From: REEB481 sp039796915
GTDB lineage: Bacteria > Bacteroidota > Bacteroidia > NS11-12g > UBA955
Direction of reading: 5' to 3'
Assembly (NCBI GenBank): GCA_039796915.1
Contig: JBDKIU010000239.1
Coordinates: 1 to 7,911 of the forward strand
Length of the DNA stretch: 7,911 bases
Shown: piece after piece, positions 1 to 6,900 of the stretch
Layout: each line of letters opens with the position of its first letter
How positions within the stretch are numbered: the stretch's first letter is position 1
Position numbers and translations under genes: made by a program
Notes under the pieces: generated by a model
The model's input: only the letters and a program-made list of their open reading frames with translations
Told to the model about the DNA's origin: nothing
The model's database searches: none

Positions 1-1
1 T

Positions 2-2554
2 ACCTCCAGAAATCCAAGGTTCGTATTCCCGAAAGCAGGGAATTACCTCATGAGTCTGGTCGTTTTTAAGGCTTCTGAATGTTCAGATACCTTTAACCTT
101 CCGATACAAATCGAGTCCATCAAAGCCGGATTTTTTACCCAGGATACCATCGCCTACTGCGCCCCCAAAATGGTTGAACTCAATAATACCAGCTGGATGG
201 CGGCAAAGAGCTACTGGACGTTTGGCAACGATCCATCCATTACCATATCGCTGAACAATAAAGCAGCACAGAAGGTCTTCAACTTCAATAATCCCACCGG
301 AATTGACGTAAAACTGGTCGCTGAATCTAAATACGGATGCAGGGATTCGCTCACCAGATTCAAATACATCAAAGTGATTGGACCGGTAGCCGATTTGCAG
401 CTGGAACAGAGGAAAGGCTGTGAACCGCTGACGGTTTATTTTAGAAACAGGAGCACCTCCTACAGCCGTTACTACATGGATTATGGAAATGGAATTGTGA
501 AAGATTCCACGGGCTTGGGAACCCATACCTACCTGGTTGGAAACAAATCGCTTCCTTACCAGGCGTATTATCCATCCATCGCGCTGGTTGATTCACTGGG
601 TTGTTTTGTGTACGCAAAGAGTCGCGACTCTGTAGTGGTGATTTCAGGTGCTGAAGCAGCCTTCACCGTTGAAGACCAGCAATTGTGTATTCCAGAGCTG
701 GCGCGGTTTACCAATAAATCCATGTTCTGGAAGCAATTGTACTGGGACTTTGAGAGCGACGGTGTGGTTGACCTTACGTTGCCGGATCCTCAATGGCAAT
801 ATACCCCGGGTACATGGAAGCCATCGCTGATTGCTGAAAATGACAATGGTTGCAGAGATACCTTCACCTGGCCGCAGCCCATTACCGTATTTCCCGGTCC
901 AACAGTAAACATCGGCATTTCCGGTGATTCCGTTTGCTTTGGCAATCCGATACAGTTTACCGCCCTGGTTCAGGGTATAGCAGGAATCCAGAAGCGTCAG
1001 TGGGATTTTGGCGACGAAACGTCACTGATTGATTTCAGCAATAAAGAACGCGCATCATGGACCTACAAAACGCCTTTTCAGAAAACCGTGAACCTTACCA
1101 TTCTGGACAGCAACCTCTGTTTTGTTCAGGCTTCTAGGTCTGTGTTTGTGAAAGATACCGTGCCGCCGGATAATCCAGAATTGAAATTTGTGACCGTTGC
1201 TCCGGATAACAAGTCGGTGTATTTATCCTGGAATCCTTACCTGAAGAATGATTTTGAAAAATACCTGTTGCATCAGGACAGTGCGGCCTATTTCCTGAAA
1301 AAAACGTTCAGCAATTCAAGTGATACTACGTATGCCTATGTTCATGGGAACTCCCTCACTGCGCAAAGTGTGTGCTACGCCATTCAGGTTGCCGATAGCT
1401 GCGGCTTGAACAGTGGATTTGGCGTTTCCCATTGCACCATCCTTGCCGAGGTAGAACTACCGCCCGGAATGCCTTATGCTCTGGAGCTGAAATGGACGCC
1501 TTACAAAGGATGGCAGGAGGTTCAGTATTACGAGGTGTTTCGTTCTAAAGACGGGAATACCTTTTCGCCCTACCGTCAGGTGAAGCCCTGGCAGCTGAAC
1601 CTTTTAGACACCTTGCTGTGCAGCCATGATTATTGTTATTATGTGGTGGCACATCACAAAAACGGTTGGACTTCCAGAAGCAATACAACCTGCGGAAAAC
1701 CCCGATATGATGTTCCCCGGAATCTGATTCCCATGCAATTGGTCTCTGTGGTGAATTCTAATTTCGCCACGTTGGCCTGGGAGCATGCTCCCGATCACTA
1801 TTCCGGAATAACATATCTGGTTGGAAAAGCGCAGGGAAGCAGCTGGAATGAAGTAGGCCGGACCAAGGCAAGTCGATACAGTGATTTTGCTGCGAAGGTG
1901 AATCGACAAACGGAAACGTATGCCATCAGTTACATGGATCATTGTGGCGGCGCTTCCGGTTGGGGTAATCCGGGAACAACCATTTTTGCCACAGGAAAAA
2001 TGAAGGGCGACATCGCTTCCATTGAATGGACTCCTTACATGGAATGGCCGGAAGGAATAAAAGAATACCAGGTTCAAAGGCTGGATCCTCAGGGCGTGTT
2101 TAAAACCATGAGCAGTCTGCCGCCGCAAACCCGCAGCTGGAACGATCCAGGTGCTTTGAGTATTTCTAATGATACACTCCGATACAGGGTGCTCGCCCTC
2201 CGGGCAGCCGGACGTGCAGATACATCTGTGAGCAACCATGTGTATCTGGTGCCTTCATCGCGGTTGTTTGCGCCCGATGCATTCACACCAAATGGAGATG
2301 GACAGAATGATGTGTTTGCTGCCCGGTCCTTATACATCGTCAAAGAACAATTGGATCCGGCTCGTCAGTTTGAAATGCGCATTTTCAACCGCTGGGGCGG
2401 TAAAGTTTTTGAAACGAACAACCCCGATGCGGCCTGGGATGGTACTTATGAAGGACGAGCTTGTGCACAGGGCGTGTATGCATTTCAGATTAAAGGTGTG
2501 GGTTACGATGGGAAGCTGTTTGTAATCAATGGCAACCTGTCGCTCTTGCGCTGA
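2..2554 (+). CDS. PKD/Fn3 multidomain surface protein with T9SS type B (CHU_C) C-terminal domain, 5'-truncated
   Basis: This is the C-terminal part of a large secreted protein. The frame is open to the left edge, and codons before the first ATG (position 50) read as the end of a PKD domain (PRFVFPKAGNYLMSLVVF), so the true start lies outside the window. Visible order: end of one PKD domain (to about 110); four more PKD-type domains with core motifs WTFGN (215), MDYGNG (476), WDFESDG (743) and WDFGDE (1001), spaced 86-89 residues; four divergent fibronectin-III-like domains (about 1156-1440, 1441-1700, 1700-1985, 1985-2260), each with an LxW or IEW strand such as VYLSWNPY and IEWTPY; then a gliding-motility-associated C-terminal domain (about 2261-2551) with FAPDAFTPNGDGQNDVF, IFNRWGGKVFE and AWDGTYEG. 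In this family that domain is the type B signal for T9SS export to the cell surface. No catalytic domain is visible, so an adhesive or structural role is inferred; the missing N-terminus could change that. No terminator is seen after the stop. Confidence 0.93.
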   Translation, partial: TSRNPRFVFPKAGNYLMSLVVFKASECSDTFNLPIQIESIKAGFFTQDTIAYCAPKMVELNNTSWMAAKSYWTFGNDPSITISLNNKAAQKVFNFNNPTGIDVKLVAESKYGCRDSLTRFKYIKVIGPVADLQLEQRKGCEPLTVYFRNRSTSYSRYYMDYGNGIVKDSTGLGTHTYLVGNKSLPYQAYYPSIALVDSLGCFVYAKSRDSVVVISGAEAAFTVEDQQLCIPELARFTNKSMFWKQLYWDFESDGVVDLTLPDPQWQYTPGTWKPSLIAENDNGCRDTFTWPQPITVFPGPTVNIGISGDSVCFGNPIQFTALVQGIAGIQKRQWDFGDETSLIDFSNKERASWTYKTPFQKTVNLTILDSNLCFVQASRSVFVKDTVPPDNPELKFVTVAPDNKSVYLSWNPYLKNDFEKYLLHQDSAAYFLKKTFSNSSDTTYAYVHGNSLTAQSVCYAIQVADSCGLNSGFGVSHCTILAEVELPPGMPYALELKWTPYKGWQEVQYYEVFRSKDGNTFSPYRQVKPWQLNLLDTLLCSHDYCYYVVAHHKNGWTSRSNTTCGKPRYDVPRNLIPMQLVSVVNSNFATLAWEHAPDHYSGITYLVGKAQGSSWNEVGRTKASRYSDFAAKVNRQTETYAISYMDHCGGASGWGNPGTTIFATGKMKGDIASIEWTPYMEWPEGIKEYQVQRLDPQGVFKTMSSLPPQTRSWNDPGALSISNDTLRYRVLALRAAGRADTSVSNHVYLVPSSRLFAPDAFTPNGDGQNDVFAARSLYIVKEQLDPARQFEMRIFNRWGGKVFETNNPDAAWDGTYEGRACAQGVYAFQIKGVGYDGKLFVINGNLSLLR

Positions 2555-2563
2555 TTCATTCCC

Positions 2564-2571
2564 TATTTTTG
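2564..2571 (+). promoter_or_regulatory. Bacteroidota -7 promoter element upstream of ffh
   Basis: The octamer TATTTTTG matches the Bacteroidota -7 consensus TAnnTTTG exactly. It lies in the short gap after the upstream stop codon. The -33 partner is poor: the nearest TTG (2546-2548) is 15 bp upstream, shorter than the usual 17-23 bp, and lies inside the upstream gene. If used, transcription would start near 2576, practically at the ffh start codon. The element is seen directly; its use is inferred. Confidence 0.5.
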
Positions 2572-2578
2572 CATGGTT

Positions 2579-3898
2579 ATGTTTGAGAATCTGTCATCCA
2601 GATTGGAAGGTGCCTTTAAAAAACTCAAGGGCCAGGGAAGAATTACGGAAATAAATGTTGCCGAAACCGTCAAGGAAATCAGAAGGGCGCTCGTAGATGC
2701 TGACGTAAACTATAAAGTTGCCAAGGAGTTTACGGATAAAGTTAAGGATAAGGCCCTCGGGCAGAAAGTGTTGCAGGCGGTATCTCCGGGGCAGTTGATG
2801 GTAAAGGTGGTTCACGATGAACTGGTGGATCTGTTCGGCGGTGAGCGCAGTGAGGTGCGGTTTCAGGGAAATCCGGCGGTGATTCTGATTGCCGGTTTGC
2901 AGGGTTCTGGTAAAACTACTTTTTCTGCAAAGCTGGCAAAATACCTGAAGTCAAAAGGGAAGAACCCCATGTTGGCGGCTTGCGACGTGTACAGGCCTGC
3001 CGCTATGGAACAGCTTCGTTTGCTCGGGGTTCAGGCTGAAGTTCCGGTATTCATACAGGCAGAGAATAAAAACCCTGTGGACATTGCCGCACAGGCGGTA
3101 AAGTTTGCCAAGAACAACAACCACAACGTTTTGATTGTAGATACTGCGGGCCGCATGGCTGTGGATGAAACGATGATGCAGGAAGTGGAACAGCTGAAAA
3201 AAGCGCTTGGGCCTTCTGAAATCCTCTTTGTGGTTGATGCCATGACCGGTCAGGATGCGGTGAATACCGCCCGTATATTCAATGAACGACTTGATTTTAC
3301 CGGGGTAGTTCTGTCGAAGATGGATGGTGATACGCGCGGTGGTGCGGCATTGTCCATTAAAAGTGTTGTTCAGAAACCGATAAAATTCATCAGCCAGGGC
3401 GAAAAACTCGATGCACTGGACGCCTTTTATCCGGAACGGATGGCCGGCAGGATTTTGGGTATGGGCGACATCGTATCGCTGGTAGAAAAAGCCCAGGATG
3501 CCTTCGATAAGGATGAAGCAGAGCGTCTTCAGAAGAAGATCAATAAGAACAGTTTTGATTTTGACGATTTCCTGACGCAGCTCCAGCAAATCAAAAAAAT
3601 GGGCAACCTTAAAGACATCATGGCGATGTTGCCCGGCGTGGGAAGCAAAATCAAGGACCTGGACATTGATGATTCTGCCTTCAAAGGAATTGAGGCATTG
3701 ATACAAAGCATGACGCCGGCAGAGCGGCGCAATCCGGAGCTCCTGAACAACAGCAGGAAGCAGCGTATTGTGCGCGGCAGCGGCCGCAATATTCAGGAAC
3801 TGAATAAGCTGCTCACCCAGTTTGCCCAAATGAAACAGATGATGAAGACCATGAACAAGATGAAAGCTTCAGGTATGCCCTTTCGCTTTGGTCGGTAA
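2579..3898 (+). CDS. ffh: Signal recognition particle protein Ffh (SRP54 GTPase)
   Basis: Ffh binds signal sequences of nascent membrane and secreted proteins together with SRP RNA and delivers ribosomes to the receptor FtsY in a GTP-dependent cycle at the inner membrane. The 439-residue product (numbered from 2579) is full length for the family. It has an N domain (about 1-85, starting MFENLSSRLE), then a G domain with P-loop GLQGSGKTT (106-114), DVYRPAA (136-142), DTAGR (188-192), SKMDGD (246-251, guanine specificity) and QGEKLD followed by RILGMGD. The methionine-rich M domain (about 300-439) carries the RNA-binding motif SRKQRIVRGSG (392-402). An in-frame ATG two codons upstream (2573) would add Met-Val. 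I chose 2579 because family members begin MFENL and because the -7 element ends at 2571, so transcription would probably begin after 2573. All key GTPase motifs are intact. It lies 24 bp after the CHU_C protein gene and is followed by a 98-bp gap. Confidence 0.97.
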   Translation: MFENLSSRLEGAFKKLKGQGRITEINVAETVKEIRRALVDADVNYKVAKEFTDKVKDKALGQKVLQAVSPGQLMVKVVHDELVDLFGGERSEVRFQGNPAVILIAGLQGSGKTTFSAKLAKYLKSKGKNPMLAACDVYRPAAMEQLRLLGVQAEVPVFIQAENKNPVDIAAQAVKFAKNNNHNVLIVDTAGRMAVDETMMQEVEQLKKALGPSEILFVVDAMTGQDAVNTARIFNERLDFTGVVLSKMDGDTRGGAALSIKSVVQKPIKFISQGEKLDALDAFYPERMAGRILGMGDIVSLVEKAQDAFDKDEAERLQKKINKNSFDFDDFLTQLQQIKKMGNLKDIMAMLPGVGSKIKDLDIDDSAFKGIEALIQSMTPAERRNPELLNNSRKQRIVRGSGRNIQELNKLLTQFAQMKQMMKTMNKMKASGMPFRFGR

Positions 3899-3911
3899 AT
3901 TTTTTCTGTTT

Positions 3912-3923
3912 ACAGATATCTGT
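3912..3923. repeat. 12-bp perfect palindrome after ffh
   Basis: ACAGATATCTGT is a perfect inverted repeat without a spacer, 13 bp after the ffh stop and about 50 bp upstream of the predicted transcription start of the next gene. Its right half overlaps a direct repeat of CTGTTT (3906-3911 and 3920-3925). It could be a dimeric-regulator site, but one short palindrome in an AT-rich gap may also be chance. It lacks the GC-rich stem and following T-run of an intrinsic terminator. Confidence 0.4.
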
Positions 3924-3936
3924 TTGTGAAAATTTG

Positions 3937-3967
3937 TTGCCCTGATTTTGGAAATCGGGTATATTTG
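3937..3967 (+). promoter_or_regulatory. Bacteroidota-type promoter for the 1240-residue surface protein gene
   Basis: A TTG at 3937-3939 (-33) and TATATTTG at 3960-3967 (-7, exact TAnnTTTG) are separated by 20 bp, within the usual spacing for the Bacteroidota primary sigma factor. The predicted start near 3972 gives a leader of about 25 nt. The leader is A-rich (TGAAAAACACAGACTT) with no Shine-Dalgarno sequence, as is common in this phylum. Confidence 0.7.
3940..3959. repeat. Bulged inverted repeat inside the promoter spacer
   Basis: CCC-T-GATTT (3940-3948) pairs with AAATC-GGG (3952-3959) around a 3-nt loop, leaving one bulged T at 3943. The repeat occupies exactly the 20 bp between the -33 and -7 elements. 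It could be an operator, a weak ffh 3'-end hairpin (though no T-run follows), or chance. Confidence 0.4.
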
Positions 3968-3996
3968 GCGTTTGAACGATTGAAAAACACAGACTT

Positions 3997-6900
3997 ATGA
4001 ATAAAGCAATACGTAAAAAAACCACATGGTTAATGGCGCTGCTGCTCATGTCGGCAAGCGGTCTGCGGGCGCAGGTGAACCTGGCGCTTACAGGCACGCC
4101 TAACCATTCAGGCGGTGGCGTGAACGCAACTGGCTATGGTCCTTCCAACTACAACGACAAGGTAATCAGCGCCGGCGTTTTTGGTTGGGTGTCCACGTCA
4201 GGAAACCCCAGTACCAGCAGTTGGCATGAGTATTCCTGGTCTTCACCACAAACCATCCAGCGTATCCGTTTCTACAATGACGGAACGACAACACGTACCT
4301 TAACAGGTGGAACGGTTCAGGTTTGGAACGGATCTTCCTTTACCAACATCATGACCTTCTCGGTTTCTGCGCAGATGATGTTTGACGTTACGTTGCCCAG
4401 TCCGCAAACCACCACCATCATCAGGATAACCAACCATGTTACTTCAGGTTCTCAGACCTCTAACCCTGCCATCAGGGAAATTGAAGTGTATGGTCCAAAC
4501 CGTACATGGGATGCTGCGGTAACCAACCTGAGTATGCCCGGTGTTTGCGGCGGAAGCAGAACCATTACGGCCACCGTTACCAACAGCGGCCGCGCCGCAT
4601 GGGACAGTGTTCGCGTAGGTTTTTCTGTAGATGGAACTGTTCAGTCTAATTCATGGTTGGTACAGCGCATCAACGCAGGTTCTTCGGTGAATGTGAACTT
4701 CACCTATAACTTTACAGGCACAGGTGCTTACACCCTGAAGGCATTCACCAGCTTGCCAAATAACAAAACCGATACAGGTGTAACTAACGATACCTTTACC
4801 CTGGTTTCAAGGGTATTCCAACAGCCTGCCACCGCAAAAGTGGTTGATCAGGTGCAGTGTGGTTCCGGATATCCATTACACAAAGCCCAAAAACAAACAG
4901 GCAGAACACTGTGGTTTGACAAGTATTACAATCCATTTGTGCTTGCTGCAGGCGATTCCGTGTACGGTAAAACCAAGCTTTACCCCAACGGAACGCTTCC
5001 AAATTATTACAAGTTCGACGCAATTACCCTGAATGGTATTTCTGATACCTTATCTACCAGCCTGCTGGGTACTTGGTCCTACACCGGTGGAACCAACCCA
5101 CAGGCAAAGGGTTATTTCTTCGACATCAGAACCAAGGCTGATATGTTGTTTACCGGATTTGATGCGGTAATCAGCGACGCTTCTCAGGCACAATATCAGG
5201 TAGAGGTTTATTACAGAAATGGTACTGCTACCGGATATGAGTCAACATCTTCCGGCTGGGTTAGCTGCGGTAAAACTTCCATCACCAATACATTCAATTC
5301 TTTTGGTGTAAAACAGCCCACCGTGCGCATAGACATTAATGATATGTTCTTGTTGAGTGGCCAAACCTACGGTTTCTACATGGTCGTATTGGATGGTACT
5401 CCGTCACTCCGTACGCATTGCGAACAAACAACAATGGCTGTCAGCAATACTTATGCTGATCTGCTTCCAGGAGCTTTGTCTGCCGTAGGTTTGTTCTCCT
5501 TCACTTATACCCGTGGCTTCCGTCCTGAAGTGCGTTTGCACATCGAACCTGGTTGTGCTTCTACAACTGCTGCAACGCAGAACATCACTGTGAATCCTCG
5601 TCCCATTGGCGCGGAGTCTGTGGCTTCCACTCCATACAAGTCAACCCGCATGGGTACTCCAGGTTTCCGCGGCACACCGGACATCGTGGCACACAAGGAC
5701 ACCATTTCATTTGAACTGAAGCCTCCAACCGGTTATACCAATGCAGATCATGGTAAAACCTGGAGCATCACTTCATTCACAGCCAAAACCAATAACGGCT
5801 ATACCATTCCGGCGGCTAATTACACCCTTTCAAATCCCGGTACTACCGCCAATGCTAAACTGTGGTTCCATCCCAGCAGCGGCATCATCGACAGCTTGGT
5901 AAATGTTCGTATTACCTTCCAGGATTTGGGTCCTTACAATTGCGACAGCACTGTAGAGCGCTGGATTCGTGTTGCACCAAAGGCAAAGCCCAATTTCACC
6001 TTCACATCACCTACATGTGACGGTCAGGATGTAGCATTCGAAAATACCTCTACCGTTTCTTCAGGTGGAATGGAATACAAATGGTATTTCGGTGATGGAG
6101 ACAGCAGCGATGCGAAGAATCCCGTGCACCGCTTCAAATCATCCGGTACCTGGAAAGTGAAAATGATTGTTACCACCATTCCTTATGGATACGTTACAGA
6201 CACCACCATCAATGTGGTTGTAACTGAAATTCCAAAGGTGAACTTCACCAAGAATAATTCCTGCGAAGGTTCAGCAACCAACTTCCAGAACACTACCACT
6301 TACAGTGGCACCGGAACCGTAATCTATTCATGGGACTTTGGTGACGGCAAAGGAACCAGTACCCTGCGCAATCCTTCTTACAAATATTCCAGCCCAGGCG
6401 GATATGCAGTAACCCTTACTGCTTCTGTAAATGGTTGTGCTTCGTCAATCACTAAGAACACTTACCTGTTCCACAGGCCTAAAGCTTCTTTTGATCTGCC
6501 TTCAGGTAAGAATTGCGCCCGTGAAGATGGTAGCTTCATCAATAAATCTACCATTGGTGCCGGAAACGTAGGCAGTCTGTGGGATTTCGGTGATGGCGAC
6601 CTCGGAACCGTGATCAACCCAGTGCACGCTTATGCAAGCGAAGGAAACTACAATGTTCGCCTTATTGCCATCAGCGAGTTTGGATGTGCTGATACCATGA
6701 CCAAAGTGCTGGTAATCAAGGAAAAACCAAAGGCTTCATTCGTAAACGGTCAGGTTTGTCTGAATAAAGTGGTTACCTTCAGCAATACTTCACAGCATTC
6801 TGCAGGTCTGAATCCACAGTACTTCTGGCGCTTCAGCGATGGTCAAACCAGCGCGACCAAAGATGCCAGCCGCACCTGGGCTACACCTGGCCCCAGAAAG

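Noticed and set aside
50..52. ATG as the start of the first gene
   Set aside because: The frame is open upstream to the left edge and encodes the expected preceding strands of a PKD domain. There is no signal peptide after this ATG, although the protein must be exported.
1604..2239. 211-codon open frame on the - strand
   Set aside because: It is antisense to the Fn3-like domains of the first gene, rich in Ile/His/Arg as typical of shadow frames, with no recognisable motif or promoter.
2573..2575. ATG two codons upstream as the ffh start
   Set aside because: It would add Met-Val to the MFENL start usual in the family, and it lies at or before the predicted transcription start. It remains possible if the gene is read from an upstream promoter.
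2951..3829. 292-codon open frame on the - strand across ffh
   Set aside because: It lies wholly antisense to a gene with intact Ffh motifs and shows no recognisable domain. Its length is explained by the codon usage of the + strand gene.
3899..3930. T-run after the ffh stop (3900-3905) as an intrinsic terminator
   Set aside because: No stable GC-rich hairpin precedes it, and the palindrome at 3912-3923 lies after it and is AT-rich.
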